Below, piece by piece: positions 31,986 through 43,800 of a stretch of 64,000 nucleotides of DNA. The DNA lies in assembly GCA_028564705.1 (NCBI GenBank), contig JAPXFQ010000925.1, positions 372,001 to 436,000 on the forward strand, given 5' to 3'. The notes under the pieces were generated by a model. That model worked only from the letters and a program-made list of their open reading frames with translations. It did not search any database and was not told the DNA's origin. The DNA comes from Apricaphanius iberus (Eukaryota; Chordata; Actinopteri; Cyprinodontiformes; Aphaniidae). How positions within the stretch are numbered: the first letter of the stretch is position 1; each line of letters starts with the position of its first letter. The translations under genes were made by a program, and so were the position numbers.

Positions 31986-33199
31986 GATGGTCAGTTAGTG
32001 GGAGCATCATCTCAGTTGATATCCTAGTAGAAGTAGGAAAGGGGGACGAAACAGGAAAATAGGAAATGAACGAAGGACTTGGTAGAAAAGACTGGTTGTG
32101 CGAAACGAGAACATTTATACTAAAAAAAGATATCTGGCAAATGGCTTCAAAACAGTTTTTTCTCTTTCCATACTTACACAGACCTGGAAAATACTGAAAG
32201 CATATTTGACTTTTCCATACTGTGTAGGAAACCCAGTTTTCCTAATTAAAAAAATCTGAACATTGCCACACATACAGTGCAGCTTGGGTTTACATCAGCT
32301 TAAAAACAGCATGCTGTTTGAGCTGTGTTGTCTGTGGGGCTTACGGTCACCTGGCTATGCTTCAAACAGAGCAGCAGCCTTTGTACAGAGAGTCTGTGCA
32401 GGCAGCCATCACAGGTCGGTGATGGGATGCTACGGCCCTAAAGCATCACTGTGCTGCTTTGAAGATAACGGCTACAGGCAAACCGAGATTGTACTGTCCA
32501 GAATGTAGAGGACACCACTGTTTATCTACCCAAGTACTCACACACACATACATACACACACGCTCACACAAAACAGCCCAAGGAATCCTGTCAGTGACAG
32601 CACCGCTGCTTTTTTGGCAGGGAAGAAGATTAAAAGCAGAAAAGCTTCATTGCTTTGGAGCCATTTCTCTTCAAACTAGAAGCACTATTTGTTCCCATTT
32701 GCTTCTACACTAATGTGTGCCTACTAAAGCTGTCACTGCCCAGTACTTCCAAAGTTAACAGAACAGAAGCAGAATATACATAAGCTCTGTAGTTAGAAGA
32801 AACAGATTCTGTGTATCCCACCATACGACCTGTCAGGAAGTTTTATTCTGGTTAGAGGACAAAGTGATTTAAAATAATTCCCTGCTGTGAGCCTAAGGGA
32901 GGGGAAGTAGGAAGCGAGGGGGGAGGAAGGATAACTGGAGGAATTGCCTTGAGAAACGAAGAGCCTTCTGTAGAATCAGATGGGTTTTTTTTTCTTTTTG
33001 CTGCCCAGAAACTCTTTCATTGCCTGTCAGTGATCCAGACATCCATTTCATCCTGTCTTTAACGGAACACACTGCAGTAAGTTGCACCCTACCCTATGTA
33101 AGGAAGCACACTGGGATGTCTGTAATCCAAGGTGAAGTAGACAGAGTAACGGAATTTGCAAAGGTTGTTGGACAATACTGGATTACATTAGAAAAGGTG
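31986..33199. other. No gene recognised
   Basis: Contains short CA-rich runs near 32540-32570 and a purine-rich patch at 32890-32940. Frames of 60-84 codons lack domains. Confidence 0.4.
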
Positions 33200-33275
33200 T
33201 TCTAATAATGATAATACATTTTATTTGTGAGCGCCTTTCAAAACTCTCAAGGTTGCTGAACATAAACACATGTAT
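33200..33275 (-). mobile_element. Short LINE/SINE tail fragment
   Basis: The sequence taatgataatacattttatt followed by tgagcgcctttcaaaactc matches the reverse complement of an L2-like terminus (agcgc then aaataaaatgtattattat). No target duplication was fixed. Confidence 0.45.
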
Positions 33276-34050
33276 CAACTCAAAAGGATACAAGTTCTGT
33301 ATTGCCGCCCAAGAATTCACAGCACTGCTGTAGTTTAGGTTGTATTCTGGTATGCACGGCGTCAGAGATGTTGCTCCACAGACAGAAGCATCGGTGTAGT
33401 TATCTCCTTGACCACTTAAAGGTTTTTATATTGCACATTTTCATAAAAACTTACACTTAAAAGAAAAAATTAAATCCACATGGCTTTAAGAGTAGTACAG
33501 AATGAAAGTAAAACATTTCTTTAAAAAATTATATTCGAATTATAATATAATAAAATGTACATTTAAAACGGGCACGATAATTACATTATGTTTACATATT
33601 TCAGCCAGTAGTGGCAGCAGGTTGTGGGTTAACAGATACGTTCTCTATGATCCAACTATATGAACGGCATAGCTGGGCTGGTACTGGGAATAATGGTGGA
33701 GTCAGCAAGTCCAGGAGCTGCTTCAGAGCCCCGGAGATATTATTATCCGTCTCAGGAGAGGAGTGACAGCAGAAGAACAGAAACTAGAGTAGTTTTAGGT
33801 GAAGCCTACACTAGATGGACCCACATAAAACATTTCTACAGCATCAAACACACGCAGAAACGGAGACTTTCCTCCTGGATCAGTAAGCTAACTCACTAGC
33901 TAACTTTGCTAACGTTAGCTATCAGTTAAACTCCTGGAATTATGTTTTCATTGTTGTAACTACATCATGAATAAATTAGATGTTGCTGTCATGATTTTGT
34001 TCCATATAAAACCTTTAAGCATTTTGGGACGGACTTTCACCCAGAGGATG
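33276..34050. other. No gene recognised
   Basis: The stretch 33600-33900 has a 79-codon frame (GEAYTRWTHIKHFYS) of a type sometimes seen in short transposon-derived repeats. I cannot name it. The rest is AT-rich. Confidence 0.3.
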
Positions 34051-34054
34051 GACT

Positions 34055-34262
34055 GGGGGCGACTGTGGCTCAGTGGTAGAGTAGTTGGCTTGCAATTGGA
34101 GGATTGTAGGTTCAATTCCAGCTTCCTCCAGTCACATTGCAATGTGCCCCTGGGCAAGGCACTTAACCCCAAAAATTCTACATCTACTGGCTATTGGTGT
34201 ATGAATGTGCGTGTGAATGGGTGAATGTGGCTTAAATGTAAAGCGCTTTGAAGTTCAGTCCA
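34055..34262 (+). mobile_element. tRNA-derived SINE with intact A and B boxes
   Basis: The head reads gcgactgtggctcagtggta with A box tggctcagtgg (34066..34076) and B box ggttcaattcc (34109..34119). The body includes cctgggcaaggcacttaacc, and the 3' end gtaaagcgctttgaagttca is L2-like. The head would serve as an internal polymerase III promoter. It lies directly upstream of the mariner relic. Confidence 0.8.
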
Positions 34263-34264
34263 TT

Positions 34265-35450
34265 TACCCTCACCCAGTGGAAACATCTGGGATGGACCAT
34301 CACAAAGTGGACAAATGGACTGTGATCAGAGATTTGTTGGGAGAAATGGATACCATGTGCTCTGGAAAAGACTAAAGACGAAAAGAAAGACAAAAAGGAT
34401 CATCAATACTGTTAGACTGTCATGGTATGTTTTTTTTCCAGCACCCTTCTGTGATGGAAAGGGTGATGGAACCACAATTAATGGTAAAAAGTATATAGAG
34501 ATTTTGGAGCTCAATATGATGCCTTCAAGAAGACATCTTATCCAGGGCCATCCATGAATATTTCAACAGGAAAATGAAAAAGCACATTCTGTACACGTTA
34601 CACAATGTTGGCTGTGGAGAAAGAGGGTACAGCTACTGGACTGGTCTTCCAGCTGTCCCACCTGTCTCTATTAGACACATATGTGACAACAAAGACACCG
34701 TGCTGTTGGCCACCTTAAGACTTGTTAGCAGGAAGAATGGGACAGAATTTCAGCTCAAACACTTAATCACTTAGTGTCTTCAGTCCCTAAACATCTTTTA
34801 AGTGCTGTGAAAAGAAATGAAAACATTTTAAAGTGGTAAATGCTTTATTGTTCCAACTTCTTTTGAAATGTGTTGCAAGAACCCATCCATCCATCCATCT
34901 TCTTAACCGCTTATCCAATTCAGGGTCACGGGGCAGCTGGAGCCTATCCCAGCAATTATCAGGCGTTAGGCAGGGTACACTCTGAACAGGACGCCAGTCT
35001 GTTGCAGGGCCAACACAGAGAGACAGACAACCATTCACACTCACATTCATTCCTAGGGACAATTTAGAATGATCAATTCACCTATCATGCATGTTTTTGG
35101 ACTGTGGGAGGAAGCCGGAGTACCCGGAGAGAACCCACGCATACACGGGGAGAACATGCAAACTCCATGCAGAAAGACCCTGGGCCGGGATACGAACCCA
35201 CGACCTTCTTGCTGCAAGGCAACAGCGCTAACCACTGCGCCACCGTGCAGCCCGTGTTGCAAGAACCAAAACTGAAAAACATGTTTATGAAAGAAAAACA
35301 ATATAATTATGATGAACATATTGAATAATTTGCAGCTGTATTGTTTTTAATGTAATCCAGGTCAAAGATATTCTAACAAAGTACTGTTATTAGTTATATT
35401 TTACTATAACATACCATCCTAACTTTTTTGGTTTTGGGGTTGTAGAAACA
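34265..35450 (+). mobile_element. Tc1/mariner-superfamily transposon relic, split by a SINE
   Basis: The stretch carries transposase-gene remnants in order: ggaccatcacaaagtggaca, then ccttcaagaagacatcttat, cagggccatccatgaat and ttagtgtcttcagtccctaa. It ends in cctaacttttttggttttgg followed by ggttgta near 35449. That terminus matches a common fish mariner-like family. The SINE at 34884..35253 with its 14-bp duplication interrupts it. Frames are broken and the 5' terminus is missing. Confidence 0.7.
34884..35253 (-). mobile_element. tRNA-derived SINE with GATG tail, copy 2
   Basis: This is nearly identical to 11166..11545, with a short deletion near the tail. A box at 35232..35242 and B box at 35188..35198 are kept. 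A perfect 14-bp target duplication, gtgttgcaagaacc, lies at 34870..34883 and 35254..35267. Low divergence between the two copies indicates recent activity. Confidence 0.85.
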
Positions 35451-36825
35451 GACACAGTAACTTAGAACCGATCTTCCACTCTCCATCTCTTTTGGTCACC
35501 TAGAATGTCACTCTGTCCTCCATATTTATCTCAGACAGTCGGTCGGTCTTTACTGCCCTTCTTGTCCAAAATATTTTAAATCAGAATTTGTAGAGAATGG
35601 CTAATACCCACCCACTGCCAAGCTCTGCACTGGTGGCAGCATGGTTCTATAGAATATGCCTTCTAATCTCTTTCCGTTTTCTTTTCTGTCATCAAAGTGG
35701 CTACACAAAGATGAGACCATCTTCATTTAGAACAAAACTAGTCTCTGTCAAAAAGTTGACCTGTTAGGGAGCCATGTTTTACCTTACAATTGTTGTTTTA
35801 AGGTGTAAAATGGTTGCAGCCAATACTTATTTAAAATAGCAGTGGCTACTAATTTGAAAGATTCCTCATTTTTATTTTACTCATTTAGCAATATAAATGA
35901 GCAGAAATTTGGCTGTTGCAGACAACGATAAGAACGAATACAGTTTGCTGTTTGAAGTGATACAAAATATTTGTAGGACAGTGCTATATCCTGTGGTGGC
36001 TCTTCAGAGTAAATGTGATGTACCATAATAGAGTTATGACTGACCTGAAACTTATAGCTTTCAAATTAGTTGCGGGAAAACGAGCCTCTCGTCTGGATGA
36101 TGGAGGCTGTCAGGACTCCGTCAACATCAGCTCTGACTTGGTGTTGCATCATCTTCACAGGAAACGTGGAGTCTATTTCAGACTCGGATTCTGCTTCATG
36201 CATATTAGCTGTAGGTGCATTTTCCATAATTTTTTTTTTTTTTTTTTACAAAGCTCTGAGTCAAGCAGCAGGTCGGGTAAACATAGCTGTTGTTTTCCTG
36301 CCAGCACATTACTAGTTATGATTACAAAAGTCATTTTTTACAGTAATTATGTCTATTTAAGCCTCAAGCATAGCAGTAAGATTAGCATAAAAAAACTTCA
36401 AATAAATACATTGGATCCAGTCTTTTCTGTCATCTCTCTGCTTACAGCTTTGATTGACAGGTCAGAAAAGCATATGCGATGAAAAACACAGTATCACAGT
36501 CAGTGGGAAGGCATAACACTAACACTCTCACTTCTAACCGTTCCTCTCTCACTAACTGATGCAACAGCTAGAGAGAAATATTTGACATTCAGCTGCATCC
36601 TGATTTAAACTGTGCATACTATAACATGGATTTGATATCTCTGCATATATAAAGTTTTGGTTTCAGGTTATGCACTGTGTATAAACACATATAGCTATTC
36701 AAAGACTAACATTTAAAGACATAATTGAAACCTGAAGTTTGATTGCATCAAACACACATGCGCCTGTTTTTCTCACTGTCTGAAATTAAATCAGACCAAA
36801 TGTCTCTTGTATTAGGTGATGTTAG
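35451..36825. other. No gene recognised; poly(T) run at 36231-36248
   Basis: A 155-codon plus-strand frame (36015..36482) crosses the T-run and shows no domain. The minus strand at 36225..36065 reads MHEAESESEIDSTFPVKMM, which has a protein-like look, but I do not recognise it. It may be a transposon remnant. Confidence 0.3.
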
Positions 36826-36829
36826 GCCA

Positions 36830-37418
36830 CTCAGACAGGAGGAGAGCCAGGTTCTCCAAAAGAAACAATAAACTAAAGTGGAACTGTTTGGCCATGATAA
36901 CCATCGTCACATTTGGAGAGAAAAAGGGAACGCTTCTAAGCCTGGGAACACCATCCCTTCAGGGAAGTTTGGTGGTAGCAGCATCATGCTGAGGGTTGTT
37001 TTGCTCCAGAAGGAACTGGTGTACATCATAACATAGATGGCATCAGGAGGAAGGAACAGCATTGAAGCAACATCTAAAGACATCAAGCAAGTAGTTAAAG
37101 TTCAGGTCAGTAGGTCTCCTAGGTGGACAAAGAGGCTGAAGGACAGCGATGCCTGGTGAGGAGTCCACAAAGCCCTGATCTCTACCCTATGTAGAATTTG
37201 TGGGCATATTTAAAAAGCTATGTGTATGAGTGAGGCGACCTGAAAACCCGACCTAGTTCTACTGGTTCTGTCGTGAGGAATGGGCCAGAATTACAGCTAA
37301 CTATAGAGAGAAGCTGCTGGAAGGAAACCCAATTGTTGGACCCAAGTCACAGAGTTCAAGGCAAACAAAGATTTTTGGGTGTTTTTATCTGGTGGATGTA
37401 AACTTCTGGTTTCTACTG
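36830..37418 (+). mobile_element. Tc1 relic of the Sleeping Beauty-like group, C-terminal half
   Basis: Readable transposase blocks include KRNNKLKWNC, FGGSSIML, a degraded SPDLYPMEFVGIFKKL (the region of the second catalytic Asp) and EEWARITANYREKLLEGNP. The terminus reads ggatgtaaacttctggtttc then tactg, followed by TA at 37419..37420, as expected for Tc1 target duplication. The gene is full of stops and the 5' half is absent. Confidence 0.75.
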
Positions 37419-37420
37419 TA

Positions 37421-38988
37421 TGCGTGAAATAACTGCACTTATGGTGTGGCACGTACTAACATGCTTCCCCATACATTCTATTAGGGTTGAATTAGAGCTA
37501 AGCTTAAATTATGTCTTTGCCTAATGTGATCTACACACTGTATCTCAGTTCATATGGAACATGCAAAACTGCAACAAGTTAGCACTTTTACACATCTACT
37601 AATGGCAGATATTAACAATACCCATTATGTCCAAAATAAGCTGACTTCCCAGAGATCTGATTTGGTGTGTGCTTCTAAGCCTTCATCATGTAGGTCCCAA
37701 AAGCTTGGAGGAAAAAAGCTAATTGATTTGACCATGCAAAGCTGTTCTTCTAGTTAAACAGGCCATAAATAGAGCTCAGTTGGGGGCTTTAAGCCATCAA
37801 ACTGTGCAACTGTCACATATCACCATTTGTGAAATGGTAAGGGTCTATTTCATCTCATGACAACTGGTCAGGTCCATGTGTCTCCCAAACTCCATGCTAG
37901 GGAACAGAGCTGGTGCAGTTTTCTGGAGAGAGAAGACTCCTCCTCAGCCTGTCAGTTCTTGGCAAGAAGATTAAGAGGAGGAACCCCTGTCTAGACAGAA
38001 AACCACCTCTGGTCCACTCTTTTAAATGGAGGGACTACTATCTCTGTCTCCTAGTCCAAAGCAAGCATACTTAACCTGCACACAACACCATACAGCCATG
38101 TCAACCAGGTCACCCAAGCAACATTGTGACAAACCAAAATCCTCTAGAAAATAGACAAAAAGGTTATTGATTGGACAAATTAGGAGTGTGAAGTTAGGTT
38201 GTTGGAAGGAAAAAAACATTGCTAGAATTGTAGAAGTCCATCCACTTTGTTCCTCAATCTCTCCCATCTTTCCATCCACTTCATTTGTTGCTTCCACCAT
38301 ATGGCTTCCCCTAATGAGCACGGCACATGTCTAGCCTTCCTTTATTGCCTCTCCAAGGAGGAAGGAAAAAGCAGTTCTTTCTTATGTGATGCGGCCAACA
38401 GCTCCTCCTTGTTGCCTCAGTAGACTGAATCAATGTCAGATGTTGTCACTGTGCCATAGGAAACGCTGGGAGATAATCATTAGTTAATGTTTTTACAAAT
38501 TTGTAGCTTCCCGTTGTCCATCACAGTGGCCACCTCGAGATTTTACTGACCTAAAAAATTCTTTTTGGTTCAGCAATTGTAGCCTTTTTTTTTTTCTAGT
38601 GAATGCAGTCATGGGGCATAACTGTCCAATGGAAGCCACATGACTGCATGTCTTCTTACTAATTGTGGCTTATGAAAAATGTGTTGAAGTAAATATAATC
38701 TGTTTTACTGTCTCAGTTTGGGATTTGAATTTGGATTATCAGAGAAGCCTTCTTCTATCAGTCTGACGTAGAACAAGGAAAGAATAAAACTTTCCACCCT
38801 GCAGCAATGATTTTAAGAAGGATTCTCTTCAAACTAGGGTCAAAATCTATTATTCTGATTTAAAAAAACATGATTATCTGTTTAAATATGTGGAAATTAC
38901 TCAATACAATCTGCGGGGTTTCCTTTGATTGGAAACCTTTAAACTGATTGGAATAATGGGCAGCAGAAATTAGTGGGATGGATCAGTG
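37421..38988. other. No gene recognised
   Basis: AT-rich, without supported frames. The 99-codon minus frame at 38022..38321 has no domain. A short T-run lies at 38587..38597. Confidence 0.4.
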
Positions 38989-39032
38989 TATTGAAATGAC
39001 TTTTCTTGTAAAGTGCCTTGTGATGACATGTA
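38989..39032 (+). mobile_element. Trace of an L2-A tail
   Basis: The block cttgtaaagtgccttgtgat, preceded by ttgaaatgac, matches the L2-A 3' terminus over about 40 bases. What follows no longer matches. Confidence 0.4.
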
Positions 39033-39849
39033 ATGTAAATTTGGGCCACAGAAATGATCACTAAATACACGTAATCAAAAAAACTTGTCCATTTACTCTG
39101 AAAGTTACTGTGCAGATCAGACACAGGTAATCCTTAACACAGAGGTCATTTACATCGCTATGATCCAGTGATCCTTGTGATTCACTCAGAGCATTTTTGC
39201 TTGACATATTTAGCCTCTAAACATAAACTGTATGAATGTGATTCTTGTCACTTTCATTTAACATCAAATAATTGTGTGTATCGTTTAGTCCAAGTCAGGC
39301 TGCAGGAAGTGGTTGGACAGCAGAGTTTTTGTCTAATGAATATTTAGCTGCTCAAATCACTTCTGTTCAAACTGACTTATTAGTTTGACTGTTGTCCTGT
39401 CTACTTATTCACTGTTTGATTCATTGTTTTGTTGTCCATATATTATTATTATTATTATTATTTAGATATTATTATTATTATTTAGATATCTTTAAATTAT
39501 ATGTGAATGTTTTCCCCATTTTTAAATGACTTTTTTTTAACAAAAAAAATAAAATTACAAAGTTTAATATGTATTTAATATCATTGTTATTATATTGTCC
39601 TGAATATGGGATGACCCCAATGTAAATATGATCCCCTCCTTTCTAAAAAAAAACAAATCTTTAGAAAAAGACTAAATTAATTTTTAAAGAAACTATTTTT
39701 AATTGAAATTTTGAGAAAGTCACTGATAATAATAACAGACTGCTTTAATATTTGCCTATTAATGCAATCACAATGATCTGCAATGTATATTCTAGTAAAG
39801 CAAGACACTAGCAATACTTAGAAGAAACTTAGCAAAAAAACAAAAACAA
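39033..39849. other. No gene recognised; (TTA)n microsatellite at 39440-39485
   Basis: Two runs of tta/att repeats separated by tttagat lie at 39440..39485, within very AT-rich sequence. Confidence 0.5.
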
Positions 39850-40258
39850 CAACCATCGTAAAAAGATGACGCCACATTTTTACATGCTAACCCTCTAACC
39901 CACTGCATTAGGTATGGCTGCCTGACAGTTTGACGCTTCTGCTGCATTGACCAGCATCATCTTAAAGTTAGCATCATAACTCTGCCTCAGTTCTTTATTA
40001 ATTTGCCCCACTTTTGATCCACTCTGCTCCGGACTGCCCCTCTCCATTTTTCTTTTCCCGTTGATGATGGCAGCAACAATGATGTCACTGGCTTTACAGC
40101 AAACTGGCACCCTGTGCTGTCGTGTAACGACCCCAGATATCTATCAGCATTTGTCAATGGTTAGACCCCGATTATAAGACCACCCCCCCATTTTTACAGT
40201 TTTCAAAAAAAAAAAAAAAAAAAAAGCCTCCTATATTCGGGATAATACGGTACTTTTT
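39850..40258 (-). mobile_element. pogo/Tigger-type transposon fragment
   Basis: On the minus strand the terminus reads taccgtattatcccgaatat, followed by a T-run, then an open frame of 71 codons (40110..39895) with KELRQSYDANFKMMLVNAAE. That pattern is typical of the N-terminal helix-turn-helix (Brinker/psq-like) DNA-binding region of pogo-like transposases. The catalytic part is absent. Similar termini occur near base 20-35 and 52430-52460. Confidence 0.55.
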
Positions 40259-41030
40259 GATTCTTTTATTTTCCTATGGAGTTTGTTCCACAAATCACTC
40301 CTTTTCACTGAAACTGTCCGTTCCATGACTTTGGTTCTAAATCTTGGTTTTGTGAAGACATCTGTTCCTTTAAGATTGTAACTGTTCTGGATGTTTGCAG
40401 GTAACATTCTATTATTAGCCCTATACAAAAACTGTAGAATATTGTAATCTACAATTTCATAGAATTTCAACACCTTGCATTTTACAAAAAAAGTGTTTGA
40501 TGGATCTCTGTATCTTTTGTGATTTATTATTCGCAAGACCCTTTTTTGTAAAATGATAATTGGCTGTGTATATGTTTTACATGTTGTTCTCAAAATTTCT
40601 AAACAATAAGAATGTTTGGAATGTTTGTATAATTGTATTTAAATGACTTTTGTTCTAAAGTGCCCTGAGATGACATTTGTTTTGAATTGGCGCAATATAA
40701 ACAAAGTGAATTGAATTGAAATTTGATTGAATTAAGTTAAATATATAATCATTGAATTCTATAATGTAATCAAAGCTTAGTGATTTAGACAACATTTGCT
40801 TTATTTAGAACTGTATCTGATTTTAATACTTTTCCTTTTGTATAATGTATATGAGATTTCCACTTAAGATCCTCATCAATAATGACGCCTAAAAGTTTAG
40901 TTTGCTTTAATCTTTGTAGTTTCAACCCATCGATTTTTATTGATACACCGTTATCCAGACATTGTTGTTTCTGAATATAATATAGTTCGGGTTTTTTACG
41001 TTGAGAGCTAATTTGTTATGATCAAACATC
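40231..41030 (-). pseudogene. Jockey-type LINE, RT C-terminal part, split by an L2-A tail
   Basis: On the minus strand from 41030: FDHNKLALNVKKPELYYI, then LLGVIIDEDLKWKSHIH. After the inserted tail, a 120-codon open frame (40593..40231) contains LQKRVLRIINHKRYRDPSNT, VDYNILQFLYRANNRMLP and the end SDLWNKLHRKIKES. This is the C-terminal region of a jockey-superfamily LINE distinct from L2-A. Its N-terminal RT lies at 46480..46010, beyond the L2-A insertion. Clade not assigned. Confidence 0.7.
40612..40735 (+). mobile_element. L2-A tail inserted in the jockey-type LINE
   Basis: Plus-strand terminus: tgttctaaagtgccctgaga, then ggcgcaatataaacaaagtg and a gaattgaatt tail. The interrupted LINE reading continues on each side. 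Confidence 0.7.
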
Positions 41031-41051
41031 AATTCAATTCACTTTTATTTA

Positions 41052-41855
41052 TCCATCCATCCATCTTCCTCCGCTTATCCGGGGTCGGGTCGCGGGGGCA
41101 GTAGCCTAAGCAAGGAGACCCAGACTTGCCTCTCCCCGGCCACTTGGGCCAGCTCCTCGGGAGGAATCCCGAGGCGTTCCCAGGCCAGCTGGGAGACATA
41201 ATCTCTCCAACTCATTTCAGCCGCCTGTATCCGTGATCTCGTTCTTTCGGTCACCACCCAGCGTTCGTGACCATAGATGAGGGTAGGAACGTAGATCGAC
41301 CGGTAAATCGAGAGCTTCGCCTTTCGGCTCAGCTCTCTCTTCACCACGACAGACCGGTACAGCGCCCGCATGACTGCAGACGCCCTACCAATCCGTCCAT
41401 CGATCTCCCGCTCCATTTTTCCCTCATTCGTGAACAAGACCCCCAGATACCTAAACTCCTCCACTTGAGGAAGGACCTCATCCCCAACCCGAAGAGAGCA
41501 CCCTACCCTTTTCCGACTCAAGACCATGGTCTCGGATTTGGAGGTGCTGATCCTCATCCCAGCCGCTTCACACTCGGCTGCGAACCGCTCCAACGAGAGC
41601 TGTAGATCACGTTCAGACGAAGCCAACAAGACCACATCATCTGCGAAAAGCAGAGACCCGATCCTGAGGTCACCAAAACGGATCCCCTCAACACCTTGGC
41701 TGCACCTAGAAATCCTGTCCATAAACGTTATGAACAGGATCGGTGATAAAGGGCAACCTTGGCGGAGTCCAACTCTCACTGGAAACGAGTCCGACTTACT
41801 GCCGGCAATGCGAACCAGACTCTGACACCGGTCATATAGGGACCTAACAGCCCGT
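41052..41855 (-). mobile_element. Rex3: Rex3 (RTE-clade) LINE fragment
   Basis: It ends in the GATG tail (ccatccatcca at 41053 on the plus strand) and carries the RT C-terminal half in an open frame. A perfect 11-bp target duplication, acttttattta, lies at 41041..41051 and 41856..41866 and shows that it inserted into the L2-A tail. The GATG-repeat 3' end and the RT sequence are those of Rex3 in fish. It is 5'-truncated. Confidence 0.9.
41075..41855 (-). pseudogene. Rex3 reverse transcriptase, 5'-truncated but open
   Basis: Reading on the minus strand gives VGLRQGCPLSPILFITFMDR (motif B), then IGSLLFADDVVLLASSERDL with the catalytic FADD intact, VEEFRYLGVLFTNEGKMERE, and the C-terminal WRDYVSQLAWERLGIPPEEL. 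The frame stays open to a stop at 41075 and is at least 234 codons long. The endonuclease and N-terminal RT are missing through 5' truncation. It reverse-transcribed RTE-type RNA in the parent element; this fragment cannot act alone. Confidence 0.85.
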
Positions 41856-41866
41856 ACTTTTATTTA

Positions 41867-42350
41867 TGTAGCGCCAATTCACAGCAAATGTCTTCTCAAG
41901 GCAATTTACAACAAAAGTCATTTCAATACAATTATACAAACATTCCAATAAGTTAAAAGTTTTCTATGTAAGGAATCCCAGCAGATTGTGATGAGTCATA
42001 GACATGAGGTTGTGCCTGGATCATGCAGACTCCAACCAAAGCTATTCCTCAGCAATCCCTCATACTGAGCAAGCATGTAGAGACAGTGGAGAGGAAAAAC
42101 TCCCTTTTAACAGGAAGAAACCTCCTGCAGAACCAGAACCAGAACCTGGCTCAGTACAAGCGGTCATCTGCCACGACCGACTGGGGTCTGAGAAGACAGA
42201 GAAGAGACAGCATGGAGGATGCTCGGTGAATTTGAGCATCATCTGGATCGATGTTCCCATCCAGCAGGGGGCATTAAAGTTGAGCAGGGTACCAGACCAT
42301 GTGGAGCTTCTATGGGGAGAAAAACACTGAGAGAAAACTGGGTTTACAAT
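41867..42350 (-). other. L2-A 3' UTR
   Basis: Non-coding part of L2-A between the RT stop region and the tail. It contains the block caggaggtttcttcctgtta and ttttcctctccactgtctct. The same blocks recur at 15.3, 20.0, 20.7, 23.6 and 31.6 kb, which identifies those fragments. Confidence 0.75.
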
Positions 42351-42699
42351 CACAATAACAGCAGAAAAAATATATATGGAGAGTAGTAGAAGAAAATAGT
42401 AGAAGAGAGAAGAAAAGTGGTCAGTCTGTCCTCCAACACTCTAAATCTATAGCAGCTAACTACACAAATAACTCAGGATAACCTAAGCCACTCTAACTAT
42501 AAGCTTTATCAAAAAGGAAGGTTTTAAGCTTATGCTTAAAAATAGACAGAGTATCTGCCTCATGGGCTAAAACTGGGAGCTGGTTCCACAGGAGAGGAGC
42601 CTGATAACTAAAAGATCTGCCTCACATTCTACTTTTAGAAATCATAGGAACTACCAGTAGATCTGCATTCTGAGAGCAAAATGCTCTGTTAGGAACAGA

Positions 42700-43800
42700 T
42701 GGAACAATCAGATCTCTGATGTACGATGGTGCTGATTATTAAGGGCTTTATACGTAAGGAGGAGGATCTTAAACTCTATTCTGGATTTAACAGGGAGCCA
42801 ATGGAGAGAAGCCAAAACAGGAGAAATGTGATCTCTCTTTTTAATATTCATCAGAACTCTTGCTGCAGCATTTTGGATCAACTGAAGGCTTTTAATTGCA
42901 TTTTGTGGACTTCCTGATAATAAGGAATTACAGTAGTCCAGCCTTGAAGTAACAAATGCATGGAATAGTTTCTCTGCATCACACCTGCAGGATGTTTCTA
43001 ATTTTAGCAAAAATCTGGAGGTGAAAGAAAGAAATTCTAGAAACCTGTTTAAAATGGGATTTAAATGTCATGTCTTGGTCAAAAATTACACCGAGGTTCT
43101 TTACATTATTACCAGAGGCCAAATTAATGCCATCCAGATGAAGTGATTGATTTAGCTGTTTCCTTTTTAAAGTTTCTGGTCCAAAGACAACAACCTCTGT
43201 CTTGTCTGAATTTTAAAGTAGAAAATTCAGAGTCATCCAAGTTTTTATGTCTTCCAGACATGCTTTTAATCTGCCTAAACGATTGGTTTCATCATGTTTT
43301 ATGGAGAAATATAATTGTGTATCACCAGCATAACTGTGTAAATTCATTCCATGTTGACTAATTATTTTACCAATTGGAAGCATATATATAGTAAAGAGAA
43401 TCGGTCCAAGCACAGAACCCTGTGGTACTCCACAAGTAACCCTTGAGTGTGAAGAAGATTTATCATTGACATGAACAAACTGGAATCTGTTGGACAGATA
43501 TGATTTAAACCAGCCTAGTGCTGTTCCCTTGATCCCTACATGTTAATCCATTATCCGAGGCCATTAGAGTATTATTACTAAATTTAAAAAAGAAGGTTAG
43601 ATATAGATCTGTAATTAGCTGTGTGATTTTGATCCAGCGAGGGTTTCCTAAGTAAAGGTTTAATTACAGCAACCTTAAATTCCTGAGGCACATATCCATT
43701 TATTAAAGATAGATTCATGATGTCTAGAATAGGGCCAGTAACAAGAGGGAACACTTCCTTAAATAATTTGGTTGGTATTGGGTCTAACATACAAGTTGAG
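42700..43800 (-). pseudogene. L2-A reverse transcriptase, inactive (YAGD)
   Basis: On the minus strand: LDPIPTKLFKEVFPLVTGPI and VAVIKPLLRKPSLD (43790..43584), MLGPILFTIYMLPIGKIISQ then SYAGDTQLYFSI (43413..43213), and [39 protein letters not shown] (43010..42708). The active-site box normally reads YADD and here reads YAGD, so the first catalytic Asp of the pair is lost. Frameshifts separate the open pieces. The blocks match the L2 fragment at 60349..60645 closely. Confidence 0.85.

Noticed and set aside
34066..34119. A possible tRNA gene from A and B boxes (also at 11480..11534, 35188..35242)
   Set aside because: The boxes belong to SINE heads. The full cloverleaf is not convincing, and target duplications and LINE-like 3' ends are present.
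36015..36482. 155-codon open frame
   Set aside because: It runs through an 18-base T tract giving a poly-Phe stretch, and no domain is seen.
41267..41825. Plus-strand frames of 99-112 codons in the Rex3 region
   Set aside because: They are antisense shadows of the Rex3 RT frame.
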